Below, one piece after another: positions 51,866 through 60,915 of a DNA stretch of 64,000 nt. A model generated the notes under the pieces. It saw only the letters and a program-made list of their open reading frames with translations, was not told the origin of the DNA and ran no database searches. This DNA comes from Enterococcus pallens ATCC BAA-351 (GTDB lineage: Bacteria > Bacillota > Bacilli > Lactobacillales > Enterococcaceae), in the NCBI RefSeq assembly GCF_000407485.1, contig NZ_ASWD01000001.1:310001-374000 (forward strand). The letters run 5' to 3'. The position numbers were made by a program, and so were the translations under genes. Positions within the stretch are counted from its first letter, which is position 1. Each line of letters starts with the position of its first letter.

Positions 51866-52813
51866 TTATGAAAAGTATTTTATCGTATCCATTGTTAATT
51901 TTCTGAACTTATCTAGATCAAGATTAAAGGCAACATTGACATTTTTCTCTTTTTTAAAGACATCATCATAATCAACAACGGTGCTGCCAAGTGCCAAGGT
52001 ATCGCTTGTTTCAACTTGTACATTCATTGGGTAAACAGTAAACATATCTGGATCAATTACATAAGCAACAGCACAAGGATCATGCATATGAATACCTTCA
52101 ACATGCTTTTCATCTGCCCAATAGGGACGTGTTGTAGTTAAGTTGAAAAAATCCAAAAGGTCAGCCATGGTAGTTGCTACTTGGTTCCCAATACCGCGAA
52201 TTTCTTTTATGTCCTCTTCGAATAATTGAGCTTTTAAGGTTACATCTAACCCGAACATCGCTACTGGCACACCTGATTGAACAACAATATCTGCCGCCTC
52301 GGGATCAACGTAAATATTAAATTCAGCATGAGGTGTCATATTCCCTCCAAAGCAGGCTCCTCCCATAAAGGAGATCAGTTCGATTTTTTCTTTTAGCTCA
52401 GGATGAGACAATAAGAAAATTGCAATATTCGTTAATGGTCCTGTTGCTATTAACGTGATCTTTTCTTCAGACTCTTTCAAAATTTTGGCAATTAAATCAT
52501 TGGCAGAGATATCTAGATCTTGTATAGTAGACTCCGGTAATTCAGCACCATCAATCCCTGACTCGCCATGAACATCATCCGCGATGATCAACTCTCGACG
52601 CAATGGTTTTTTAGCTCCGCGAGCAACTGGAATATGTTCACTCTTTGCCAAGGTTAATAGTCTTTTGGCGTTAACGTACGTTTTTTCTGGAAGTTGATTT
52701 CCAGCAGATGTTGTTACTGCTAATAACTCAATTTTTTCTGAAGCGATAGCCATCAATAATGCTAATGCATCATCGTGACCTGGATCGCAATCTAAAATTA
52801 CTTTTTTTACCAT
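51866..52813 (-). CDS. Nucleoside hydrolase (inosine/uridine-preferring type)
   Basis: A 315-residue enzyme with the calcium-binding aspartate cluster DCDPGHDDALAL at residues 8-19, EFNIYVDPEAA in the middle and HDPCAVAYV with a His/Asp pair near the C-terminus. It cleaves nucleosides to base and ribose. Flanked by an MFS transporter gene and a ribokinase gene in one operon, which supports a pathway from imported nucleoside to ribose 5-phosphate. The base specificity is unknown. Confidence 0.93.
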   Translation of the reverse strand: MVKKVILDCDPGHDDALALLMAIASEKIELLAVTTSAGNQLPEKTYVNAKRLLTLAKSEHIPVARGAKKPLRRELIIADDVHGESGIDGAELPESTIQDLDISANDLIAKILKESEEKITLIATGPLTNIAIFLLSHPELKEKIELISFMGGACFGGNMTPHAEFNIYVDPEAADIVVQSGVPVAMFGLDVTLKAQLFEEDIKEIRGIGNQVATTMADLLDFFNLTTTRPYWADEKHVEGIHMHDPCAVAYVIDPDMFTVYPMNVQVETSDTLALGSTVVDYDDVFKKEKNVNVAFNLDLDKFRKLTMDTIKYFS

Positions 52814-52834
52814 TGTTTATCCTCCAATACTAAT

Positions 52835-54283
52835 CTATTTGCTTTGTTGCATTTTTTCACCATGAGAGTAAATCATTTTTCTTGTTACAATAAAGATCAC
52901 AAGTGCTATTAATACAATGACACCACCAATTAAGAAAATATTGGCATATGTTGAAGCCGCACCTTCAGCAGAACCAACAACGCTGCTCCCAGATAGGACA
53001 CCTGACGACATCATACCGCCAAATACAGCAACACCTACAGAACCAGTGATAGCTTGTACTAAATCATTTACACCTAGTACACGACCAGATTCTTCTGGTG
53101 CAACAGTTAGTGTCGCCGTGTCTACAATCGGTGAATAAAAGAATGATGTACCAAAGTAATAAATACAAGGCGCTAATGCTAATGCCCAGACTTTTCCATG
53201 AGGAATAGCGAATGCAATGGCTAATAAACCCAGACCCATGAAGGATAAAGCCATGATAATTGCCGCTGAACGTCCGATTTTTTTAACGACAGGACCACAA
53301 ACGAATCCTAAAACAGCAGCTAATAAGATAGAACCAACTAATAGTAACGATACTTCCGCAGAATCAATCCCAAAAACGTTTAAACCAATTGCATTTACTC
53401 CTGCATTCAACGTGTAACTAAAGAAGTACCCAATAAAGATAACTGCCATTGTCGCAATCAATGCCGGATTTTTCAAAAACTCAGGTGTAATAAAGGGATT
53501 TTTAGCTTTATTAATATACACGAAAAACAATACTAATGTTACCACTGACGAAATTGCCCAAAAAGCATTCATATCTGTGAAAAACATCGTCATTGCTCCA
53601 GCAAATGCACCAATCAAAATAAATCCAAGCCAGTCAATATTTGCCCCTTCAGCTCGTTCATCAGGTAAGTTTTTAGCTAACGAAGGAATGAATAAGATTG
53701 AAATGATCGGAACTGCGAATAACCAGCGCCAGTCAATTTTTGTGATATAGCCAGCTGCAACGACACCTAAAGCTGCTGAAAAACGGAAAACGGCTACAAA
53801 AATACCGTAATAGATAACGCGGTTTTCTTTAGCGATATATTTTGATACTAGCACCAAGAAAACTGATCCTGCGACTTGTCCTCCGGCAGATTGTAAGACG
53901 CGAGCAATAACTACTGCCCAAATACTGCTTGGCCCAAATCCAAAACCAATGATAGAACCTATAACAAAAATAATTACTCCCAACAAGGTCATTTTTTTCA
54001 ATGAGACAAAATCACCTAGCGCGCCATAGACTACACAGACAATCCCTAAGACAATCCCTGGAATTGAGGTAATAAGTGGTGCTAAGTTTGTCGCTCCTAA
54101 CTGTTGTCCAATATTGACAAAGATCATACCAAAGGCTTGTTGTTCCAGAATACCAAAAGTGAATATTAACAAAATTAAGGGTATCGCTTTTTTCGCCATA
54201 CGATTCATTGTTTCAAATTCTTGGCTTCCTTCTTCTGGTATCGGAACACCAACTATTTTTTCTCGCTCATTTGTTGCTTCCAT
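52835..54283 (-). CDS. MFS transporter
   Basis: A 482-residue permease with about 14 membrane helices, RVLQSAGGQVAGSVFLVLVSKY in the helix 4 region and a second repeat half. The length and 14-helix pattern are those of the DHA2-like group, which mostly export drugs, but some operon members import metabolites. Here it sits between the ECF ATPases and the nucleoside hydrolase, so nucleoside or base transport is the likely role. The proton-coupling motif is not clear enough to decide direction. Confidence 0.88.
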   Translation of the reverse strand: MEATNEREKIVGVPIPEEGSQEFETMNRMAKKAIPLILLIFTFGILEQQAFGMIFVNIGQQLGATNLAPLITSIPGIVLGIVCVVYGALGDFVSLKKMTLLGVIIFVIGSIIGFGFGPSSIWAVVIARVLQSAGGQVAGSVFLVLVSKYIAKENRVIYYGIFVAVFRFSAALGVVAAGYITKIDWRWLFAVPIISILFIPSLAKNLPDERAEGANIDWLGFILIGAFAGAMTMFFTDMNAFWAISSVVTLVLFFVYINKAKNPFITPEFLKNPALIATMAVIFIGYFFSYTLNAGVNAIGLNVFGIDSAEVSLLLVGSILLAAVLGFVCGPVVKKIGRSAAIIMALSFMGLGLLAIAFAIPHGKVWALALAPCIYYFGTSFFYSPIVDTATLTVAPEESGRVLGVNDLVQAITGSVGVAVFGGMMSSGVLSGSSVVGSAEGAASTYANIFLIGGVIVLIALVIFIVTRKMIYSHGEKMQQSK

Positions 54284-54330
54284 TCTTTATCCCCACTTTC
54301 GTGATTTATCTATATAAAAGGTGATCTCAC

Positions 54331-55152
54331 CTATATATACGTATTTCCTGTTTTCTTGTTTTCAAATTGCTGATGAAAATCCTGTTGAGTAAAAACTGGC
54401 TTTTCTAATCCTAATGCCTGCCCCACCCGCGTAATTGGCGGTGGACTTACTGAACTAGCCTGCAAAATTTCTCGACTTGAGAAAATCACTTCTTTGGTTG
54501 CTCGTTTCACTATTCTTCCTTTTGCCATCACAATTATTTGATCAAAGTTTTTTACAACAAACTTCATGTCATGGGTGATTGTTATACATAGTTGATGGTT
54601 TTCTTTCAACGCGGTGATGATCCTTTCCAATCGTTTGTTTCCTTCAAGATCTTGACCGCAAGTTGGCTCATCCAAAATAATCATTTCTGGATTCATCATC
54701 AAAATCGAACCAATTGTACAAAACTTTTTTTCTGTCCCATTCAAATCAAAGGGATGAATCGATAGCTTGTCAGCTAATCCGACTAAATCAGCAACCTTTT
54801 TTAATCGTTCGTTGATTTCTTTTTGAGGTATTCCTTGCTGTTTTGGACCGAATTCAAATTCTTTTTTTACACTTTCTAAAAAAAGCTGATTGTCTGGATT
54901 CTGAAAAACGTACCCAATTTTTCGAGACCAAAAAGCTGTTGTATGGTTCTTAATACTCTCTCCGTTGATTAAAACATCTCCAGTGGTTGGCCGTAACAAC
55001 CCATTTAAATGCTTAACGAACGTGGTCTTTCCAGCACCATTTTGACCAATGATCGCGATCGGCTCAGTCCCTTCAAATACAGTATTAATTTCGCTTAAGG
55101 CATTATCACCTGAAGGATACTGATGGGTAAGATTGGTAATTTCAATTTTCAC
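54331..55152 (-). CDS. ECF transporter ATPase with a degenerate signature motif
   Basis: A 273-residue ECF-type ATPase. Walker A GQNGAGKTT (about 36-44), Q-loop FQNPDN and Walker B IILDEPTCGQD are intact, and the switch His is in ITITHD. But the ABC signature, LSGGQ in other ATPases, reads LNGTE at about 137-141. Such asymmetry means that one of the two ATP sites of the dimer is non-canonical. It overlaps the other ATPase gene by 11 bases. Fourth component of the S-T-A-A module. Confidence 0.87.
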   Translation of the reverse strand: MKIEITNLTHQYPSGDNALSEINTVFEGTEPIAIIGQNGAGKTTFVKHLNGLLRPTTGDVLINGESIKNHTTAFWSRKIGYVFQNPDNQLFLESVKKEFEFGPKQQGIPQKEINERLKKVADLVGLADKLSIHPFDLNGTEKKFCTIGSILMMNPEMIILDEPTCGQDLEGNKRLERIITALKENHQLCITITHDMKFVVKNFDQIIVMAKGRIVKRATKEVIFSSREILQASSVSPPPITRVGQALGLEKPVFTQQDFHQQFENKKTGNTYI

Positions 55153-55990
55153 TTGCTAACACATCCTCTAGTTTTTTTATCGCCTGCTCTTCAGTTAAGA
55201 TAACCGAACTAGAGTCGTAATCTTTAGTTAGTTCATAATAATCTGGGGCAGCAATGCCATATTCAGCTATATTGGGATTGCTGAAAACAGCTTCTGGAGA
55301 ATCATTTAAAATTAAGTTACCGTTGTGTAGCACGAGTACTCTATCTGCTAGTTCTGCAACCTTTTCCATGTCATGATCTACCATTATAATTGTCATACCG
55401 TTTTGATTAAGCCTTTTAACCGTTTTCATTATTTGCTGACTACCGGCTGGATCTAATTGAGTTGTGCATTCATCTAAAACTAAAACTTCTGGTTCTAGAA
55501 TTATTGCCGAAGCGAGTGCCACTCTTTGAACTTGTCCCCCCGAAAGCTCTAACGGATTCTTATCTAGCAAATCCTCTATTTGCACAATATCTGCCACTTT
55601 ATTGATCTTTTCGATCATTATTTCTTTCGGTACGCCCCTGTTACCTAGCCCAAAAGCTAATTCCTCACTGACAGTATCCGCAGTGTATGACAACTGATTA
55701 AAGGGATTTTGAAAAACTAAACCCACCGTCTGCGATAATTCCCCCACAGTGCATTCAGTTGTTTTTTTTCCATCAATCTGGATTACTCCATCCGTATGGC
55801 CGACAAAATAGTTGGGAATTAAACCTGCTAATGCATTGCACAATGTTGATTTCCCAGCTCCATTAGCACCTATTATTGCAATAATCTCCCCTTTTTGAAC
55901 GTCGAAAGTTATATCATTAAGAGCTACCTCTGGTGCTTCATTATAGCGATAAGAAAAGCTAATAGATTCAATAATAGTATCTCTATCCAT
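55142..55990 (-). CDS. ECF transporter ATPase (canonical)
   Basis: A 282-residue ECF-type ATPase with Walker A GANGAGKST (about 41-49), Q-loop FQNPFNQ, signature LELSGGQVQRVALA and Walker B VLVLDECTTQLD; the usual Pro after Glu is Cys. It pairs with the other ATPase to drive the ECF transporter. It is followed at once by the second ATPase gene and preceded by the T component. Confidence 0.9.
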   Translation of the reverse strand: MDRDTIIESISFSYRYNEAPEVALNDITFDVQKGEIIAIIGANGAGKSTLCNALAGLIPNYFVGHTDGVIQIDGKKTTECTVGELSQTVGLVFQNPFNQLSYTADTVSEELAFGLGNRGVPKEIMIEKINKVADIVQIEDLLDKNPLELSGGQVQRVALASAIILEPEVLVLDECTTQLDPAGSQQIMKTVKRLNQNGMTIIMVDHDMEKVAELADRVLVLHNGNLILNDSPEAVFSNPNIAEYGIAAPDYYELTKDYDSSSVILTEEQAIKKLEDVLASEN

Positions 55991-55994
55991 ATCG

Positions 55995-56768
55995 TCACCC
56001 CCTCATTTCAAAAAATCGTTTTAAAATACAAAAGACGATAAACAATCCTGAAAATATCTTTAAAAGCTGATCGCCGCTGCTATGCTTAACTTCAATAAAA
56101 CTCGTAGGCTTTACTCCCTTAATGCTGAATCCTCTGGTTTCCAGAGTCATTCCTCTTTCTTGCGCATCAGTTAAAGATGAAAGTACGACAGGTCCAATAA
56201 GTGGAAAGAAAGCCTTCGCTCGTTGAAAGAAATTACCTGTTACTTCAACCCCTCGGGATTCTTGTGCTTCCTGAATTATTTTCACTTTTCTTTGCATTTG
56301 AGGGACAACGTTCAGACTTGCCAAGATTAAATAGCCAATTTTCATATTGAGACCTGATTGGGTAAGTGCAGCTACAGTTTCTGAATTTTTAGTTGTCTGC
56401 ATAAATATATAGAAAGTACTCAAAAAAACTAACAATGTGGAGGATATTTTTAATGCATACAATGTCCCTTCCAAACCAACTTGAGCAAATCCTAAATCAG
56501 CAATGATTGTAGTATTCTTTGGACTATACAACCCTTGAATAAAAAGGAGCATGAAGGTAACAGGTACTCCGAACCCAAGAAGGAGTAAACTAATTTTTTT
56601 ACCCATACCCATAAAACCACCAAAAATTAAAGTCATAACTAAAACTCCATAACCCAGAAAAGGACTAGGGTAAATCATACAACCCACTCCCAGGCATAGT
56701 ACAAGGATTAACTTCGTCACAGGATTCAATTCTTTTACATAGCAACTGATTTTATTACTCGTTTTCAC
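55995..56768 (-). CDS. ECF transporter transmembrane (T) component
   Basis: A 257-residue EcfT protein with about five or six helices and the conserved ATPase-coupling segments near the middle and C-terminus (RKVKIIQEAQESRGVEVTGN and AQERGMTLETRGFSIKGV, both with the Ala-x-x-x-Arg-Gly motif). It couples the two ATPases to the substrate-binding S component. Four genes S-T-A-A form one module here, as in dedicated ECF group I transporters. Confidence 0.9.
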   Translation of the reverse strand: MKTSNKISCYVKELNPVTKLILVLCLGVGCMIYPSPFLGYGVLVMTLIFGGFMGMGKKISLLLLGFGVPVTFMLLFIQGLYSPKNTTIIADLGFAQVGLEGTLYALKISSTLLVFLSTFYIFMQTTKNSETVAALTQSGLNMKIGYLILASLNVVPQMQRKVKIIQEAQESRGVEVTGNFFQRAKAFFPLIGPVVLSSLTDAQERGMTLETRGFSIKGVKPTSFIEVKHSSGDQLLKIFSGLFIVFCILKRFFEMRG

Positions 56769-56780
56769 AGATTATCATCC

Positions 56781-57407
56781 TCAATTCTTCGCCCTTTCAT
56801 TTAACAATGAAGCGTTATCCAATGGCGCGTATTGGCTGGAAAATCTTTTCGGTATCTTTTTTACTAACCAATAAACAATCAAAAAGACTAATCCTTTATC
56901 TACTAAATTCTCTATTAACGATGTAGAAAAAACTGAAAGAACAATTTCTTTAGTTGCAGCAATTAAAGCTGCCGCTGCAAGAGAACTGGCATTGACTCCA
57001 GTAGCACCACCATAGACAAAAATCGTAATGACTGACGAAGCAAAAGAATTAGTAAGTGTGCAGGCTAACCATGTAACTATTGCTCCTGGAATATTTTTAA
57101 AGAAGCCCGCCATTACTAAATACCCTGTAACCAACCCGCATAAAACACTAACTAGGGCATACGGGAAAAAAACTGGGTTTGTCACAATTGCTAAAAACAA
57201 GTTGGTAATTAATCCACAAAGCGCAGCTACCCAAGGTCCCGCTAAGCATGCAACCAATACTGTTCCAATCATATCCAGAAATAGCGGTAGTTTTAATGCT
57301 GAACATAAGGTTCCACCCACCAAATTAATTCCAACCGCAATTGGGATCAGTACAAGTGCTTTCGTTGAGAAATTTTTATGGAGAAATACTTGAAAATATT
57401 TTTTCAT
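56781..57407 (-). CDS. ECF transporter substrate-binding (S) component
   Basis: A 208-residue membrane protein with six helices: the N-terminal KALVLIPIAVGINLVGGTLC and the following PLFLDMIGTVLVACLAGPW pattern are those of ECF S components. The start ATG lies behind GAGGAGGAACTAG; a longer frame overlaps that site. First gene of the operon. The substrate is not shown by the sequence; because the downstream genes cleave and phosphorylate riboside parts, a nucleoside or related riboside is the best guess. Confidence 0.82.
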   Translation of the reverse strand: MKKYFQVFLHKNFSTKALVLIPIAVGINLVGGTLCSALKLPLFLDMIGTVLVACLAGPWVAALCGLITNLFLAIVTNPVFFPYALVSVLCGLVTGYLVMAGFFKNIPGAIVTWLACTLTNSFASSVITIFVYGGATGVNASSLAAAALIAATKEIVLSVFSTSLIENLVDKGLVFLIVYWLVKKIPKRFSSQYAPLDNASLLNERAKN

Positions 57408-57446
57408 TCTAGTTCCTCCTCGCAAAAAGTGATAAAATCAATCCAA

Positions 57447-57473
57447 GGAAAACATTTTCGGAAAACGTTTTCC
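57447..57473. promoter_or_regulatory. Two LacI-type operators between the divergent units
   Basis: GGAAAACGTTTTCC (57460-57473) is a perfect 14-bp palindrome with a central CG, the standard LacI-family form, and GGAAAACATTTTCG (57447-57460) is a near-copy that shares its end base. They lie just downstream of the -10 box of the ECF operon promoter. Confidence 0.85.
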
Positions 57474-57481
57474 TTGATTAA

Positions 57482-57510
57482 AAGTTATCATCGCTTACAG
57501 ATTTTGTCAA
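57482..57510 (-). promoter_or_regulatory. Promoter of the ECF/nucleoside operon
   Basis: On the minus strand TTGACA (57505-57510) and TAACTT (57482-57487) are separated by 17 bases; the LacI operators follow within ten bases. Confidence 0.7.
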
Positions 57511-57562
57511 CACTTTTTTTGGCTGTTGCCGAAAAAATTTTATCTTTTTTGACGAAACATGC

Positions 57563-57592
57563 TTGACCCCTCTAGAATGAGTTGAGTATGAT
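57563..57592 (+). promoter_or_regulatory. Promoter of the LacI-ribokinase gene
   Basis: TTGACC (57563-57568), 18 bases, TATGAT (57587-57592), about 30 bases before the ATG, with AAAGGAGA as ribosome-binding site. Confidence 0.6.
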
Positions 57593-57623
57593 AAGATAGA
57601 AAACTAGGGAAAAGGAGACGTTT

Positions 57624-59522
57624 ATGAATATAAGAGATATCGCAAAATTAGCTGGTGTTTCTGTTTCAACAGTTTCAAAAATTGTAAATAAAAAAGACGC
57701 CAGCATTAGCAACGAGACTCGAGAGAGAGTTTTGAAGATTGTTCATGAATACAATTACACCCCCTATTCAGCAACTATCAATTCTGCAACGACCACTGGT
57801 TCGATAGGAATATTGATTAACTCTTCCAATTACGTTGATCAAGCGCTTAACGGCGTGATTGATTTTGCTCAACAAAAGGGTTACAGTCCGATAGTGTTTA
57901 ATAGCCTTGATGATCCGAAGCAAGAGCTTAAAAATATTACCGCTTTATGTACAAAGCAAGTCGATGGAATTATTTGGGATCCAATAAATGAAAGCAGTTT
58001 AAAAAACCTAAAACATATTGAAACTTTAGGTATTCCACTGGTACTGATTGGACACTCAGAAGAATATACTTCCCTTTCCATTCCTTATGAAGAACTGTCT
58101 TATTTTTTAACAAAGCAATTAATCGAGAAAAAACATAAAAAAATTGCGTGTATTATTGGAGAAGACAAAACGAAAGAAGCCCTTATTTCTGGATATAAAC
58201 AGGCTCTTTTTGACCACAATTTAAAATTTAATGAATCAATGATTATTCATAGTTTAGATAATTCAATCAATGACGCTATTATTGAAAAAGAAATATCTGG
58301 ATTTATCTCTGGTGATTTTTTTAAGTCTATAGAGCTATACAATCTCACAATGCAAAGTAGTTTGGAATGCCCAAAAGATTACTCATTGCTTTCCCTTCGT
58401 GATGTTACCGACGAAAAGTACAAAAACTATCGAGATAAACTGTCTACGGTCCCAATTGATAAGAACACCTTTGGTAAATATGTATGTCAATCACTGATTG
58501 ATATCATTACAAAGGCTCAAGAGCCAAAGCTGTATCATCAGGAAATGGCATTGGAAAATGTGCAATCAATAGGCTTTCCTGCTGAAAATCAACGCCCGAC
58601 AATTCTCGTGGTGGGTAGTATGAATATGGATACTTATCTTTATTCATCTAACCTCCCTCATAACGGCTCGACAAATTTTTTATCAAATTTAAGTAAACGT
58701 CCTGGAGGCAAAGGTCTCAATCAAGCGATTGGGACAGCAAAGCTTGGACACCAAGTTCGTCTAATTGGGTGTGTTGGTGCTGATAGCAACTCTAACACTA
58801 TGTTTCAAGAACTTAAGAAAAATGGGATTAATACTGAAGGGATCTCGCGCTCTGAGGATATAGAAACAGGACAAGCTTATATTTTTGTTGAGTCCAGTGG
58901 CGACTCAATGATTTCGATTTTGCCTGGAGCTAATACGGAGTTATCTCCTACCACGATCAAAGAAAATCATGACTTATTCTCTAATGTGGGATTCTGTCTG
59001 GTTCAAACAGAAGTTCCGATTGAGACGGTCGAGGCAACGTGCTTACTTGCGAAAGAAAAGGGCGTAAAAACGATCTTAAAGCCAGCTGCGTCAAAAAAAA
59101 TACCGGATTCACTTCTAAGCAAAACGGATTATTTCGTTCCCAACGAGGACGAGCTATCCGCAGTGTGTCCAGACTTTAATACCATCGAAGAAAAAGCTGA
59201 ACACTTAATTTCCAAAGGTGTAAATAATGTGATTGTTACCCTAGGCAAACAAGGCGTTTTTCTAAAGAACAAAGAAAAAGAAAAATATTTTCCAGCTGCT
59301 GATTTTTCCGCCGTTGATAGTACCGGTGCTAGTGATGCTTTTATTAGTGCTCTGTCGGCCTACCTATTAAGAGACTATTGTTTAGAAAAAGCGATTCAAA
59401 TTGCAACTTACGCAGCAGGTTTTTTGGTATCACGTGATGGAGTAACTAATGCATTAGTAGATCGGACAACCTTAGAAAGTTTTATTGCGAAAAACGATCC
59501 TAATCTGCTCTTAAAAGATTAG
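57624..59522 (+). CDS. Fusion of a LacI-family repressor and a ribokinase-type kinase
   Basis: A 632-residue protein in one uninterrupted frame. Residues 1-50 are a LacI helix-turn-helix (MNIRDIAKLAGVSVSTVSKI), about 58-320 a LacI ligand domain (GSIGILINSSNYVDQALNGV...), and about 325-620 a complete PfkB kinase: ILVVGSMNMDTY, GGKGLNQAIGTA (361-372) and DSTGASDAF (565-573) with catalytic Asp571 kept although GAGDTF has become GASDAF. It faces the ECF/nucleoside operon across two LacI-type palindromes, so it is very probably the repressor of both. The kinase part may provide ribose phosphorylation, sense its level, or both. A free ribokinase is also encoded at 50879. Confidence 0.92.
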   Translation: MNIRDIAKLAGVSVSTVSKIVNKKDASISNETRERVLKIVHEYNYTPYSATINSATTTGSIGILINSSNYVDQALNGVIDFAQQKGYSPIVFNSLDDPKQELKNITALCTKQVDGIIWDPINESSLKNLKHIETLGIPLVLIGHSEEYTSLSIPYEELSYFLTKQLIEKKHKKIACIIGEDKTKEALISGYKQALFDHNLKFNESMIIHSLDNSINDAIIEKEISGFISGDFFKSIELYNLTMQSSLECPKDYSLLSLRDVTDEKYKNYRDKLSTVPIDKNTFGKYVCQSLIDIITKAQEPKLYHQEMALENVQSIGFPAENQRPTILVVGSMNMDTYLYSSNLPHNGSTNFLSNLSKRPGGKGLNQAIGTAKLGHQVRLIGCVGADSNSNTMFQELKKNGINTEGISRSEDIETGQAYIFVESSGDSMISILPGANTELSPTTIKENHDLFSNVGFCLVQTEVPIETVEATCLLAKEKGVKTILKPAASKKIPDSLLSKTDYFVPNEDELSAVCPDFNTIEEKAEHLISKGVNNVIVTLGKQGVFLKNKEKEKYFPAADFSAVDSTGASDAFISALSAYLLRDYCLEKAIQIATYAAGFLVSRDGVTNALVDRTTLESFIAKNDPNLLLKD

Positions 59523-59708
59523 ACCAGCTAAACGGACTCTTTTCGAAGGTAAAGTTCGACTTTTATCTAAATAATCGTTCTCTATTTTTCCGCAAAGCTC
59601 ATAATTTTTGTATTGAAAAAGGGAAAAGAGATGAATACTCATTTTAAATCAAACAATTTCCAAAATTATCTGTAAAATGTTACACCCCAACAACTACTTA
59701 TAACAACA

Positions 59709-59747
59709 ACTAAGCGAACTTCCCTAATGGAAATTCGCTTAGTTTTT
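59709..59747. terminator. Bidirectional terminator between the fusion gene and the ABC operon
   Basis: ACTAAGCGAA pairs perfectly with TTCGCTTAGT across 15 bases, T-rich on the plus strand. The 59523-59708 stretch before it shows no gene. Confidence 0.8.
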
Positions 59748-59753
59748 CATCAA

Positions 59754-60911
59754 TTAGGATAAACGATAATGCTTCATTCGCCAGTAAACCAGCAAATCAA
59801 ATACTACTTTTGCCAGCAGGAAAATCAGCAGCAGTCCCACTAAGTTCATTACTGCTGTGCTGAATAGAAAGCCTTCCTTTAACTGAATCAGCTGCAGGAT
59901 TTTTACTGATCCGTAGTTGTTAATCGGAAACAACTGTAAAAGCTTGGCTGGAAACCCCTTGTTAAAAATTCGCGACAAAAGCTCTGGTCCAAAAAAGGCC
60001 CCTAAGGAAATAGCCAAGGAACTAAATGGTGATTTGGTCATGCTTGAGACAAAGCAAGTCATTGCCACAATCACCAAAATATTGATAATCTGAACGCCTC
60101 TAGTTAAAAAGAAAACCTGCAGCAGATTAATAAACCAAGGGAAATCGTACAATCGCCACATCAAATTCGCTTGAACACTTACATTCCAGCCACTAAATCC
60201 AAAGAGCATTTGGAATAAAATAATTGTTGCAAGCTGAGCCAATAAAAACACTCCTACACTTAAAAGCATGGCCGCGGCTAGTTTACTTAACGTTGATTTA
60301 GAACGACCATATTTGGTTGAAGCCAACAACCCAATGTTCCCTCCTGATACTTCACTTGAGAAAATCGTTGAGCACAGAAAAATGATCAAAAGCGCGGTTA
60401 ACATAAATATGCGATCCAAGGCATCCATCAGAATGGACCAGCTAGGAAAATTTCCGGTTTGCAGATAGCCGGTTTCTGGCTGATTGAACCCGACCTGGTC
60501 TAAGGATTTAATGTCAGACTGTTTGATTGGAAACACCTTTCCCTCTTGGGCAGCATCGTAAATTTGTGTAAACAAATCTCCTGAGTTTTTAGCAAACGTT
60601 GAAAACGTATAGTAAGAATACATATTAAAATAATCTGAATTGGGATTTTTTGCCCGTTCCTCAGTATAATCAATCATCGCATCCTGTACTTTTTGTGTCG
60701 TTAGATCTCCTTCGTACTTAGAGGTGATCGCGTTATTTTTCTGGACCGCCGCACTCCGTGAGATGTCCCCTTCATGATTACTATGCATCCGTGAATTTAC
60801 AAAATAAATATGGAAAATCCCCCCTAGGACAATGAAGAACACCACAAATGCGCCTAAAACTGCCTTATTCAGCAGGATCTTTTGAATTTCATATTTGATT
60901 AGCTGCAGCAT
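59754..60911 (-). CDS. ABC-2 type transporter permease
   Basis: A 385-residue membrane protein. One N-terminal helix (VLGAFVVFFIVLGGIFHIYF) is followed by an external domain of about 130 residues and five more helices (about 165-375), the ABC-2 layout. It is the last gene of an operon with an ATPase, a membrane protein and a sigma factor. The most probable role is export of a lipid, peptide or antibiotic; the sequence does not reveal the substrate. Confidence 0.87.
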   Translation of the reverse strand: MLQLIKYEIQKILLNKAVLGAFVVFFIVLGGIFHIYFVNSRMHSNHEGDISRSAAVQKNNAITSKYEGDLTTQKVQDAMIDYTEERAKNPNSDYFNMYSYYTFSTFAKNSGDLFTQIYDAAQEGKVFPIKQSDIKSLDQVGFNQPETGYLQTGNFPSWSILMDALDRIFMLTALLIIFLCSTIFSSEVSGGNIGLLASTKYGRSKSTLSKLAAAMLLSVGVFLLAQLATIILFQMLFGFSGWNVSVQANLMWRLYDFPWFINLLQVFFLTRGVQIINILVIVAMTCFVSSMTKSPFSSLAISLGAFFGPELLSRIFNKGFPAKLLQLFPINNYGSVKILQLIQLKEGFLFSTAVMNLVGLLLIFLLAKVVFDLLVYWRMKHYRLS

Positions 60912-60915
60912 CTGA

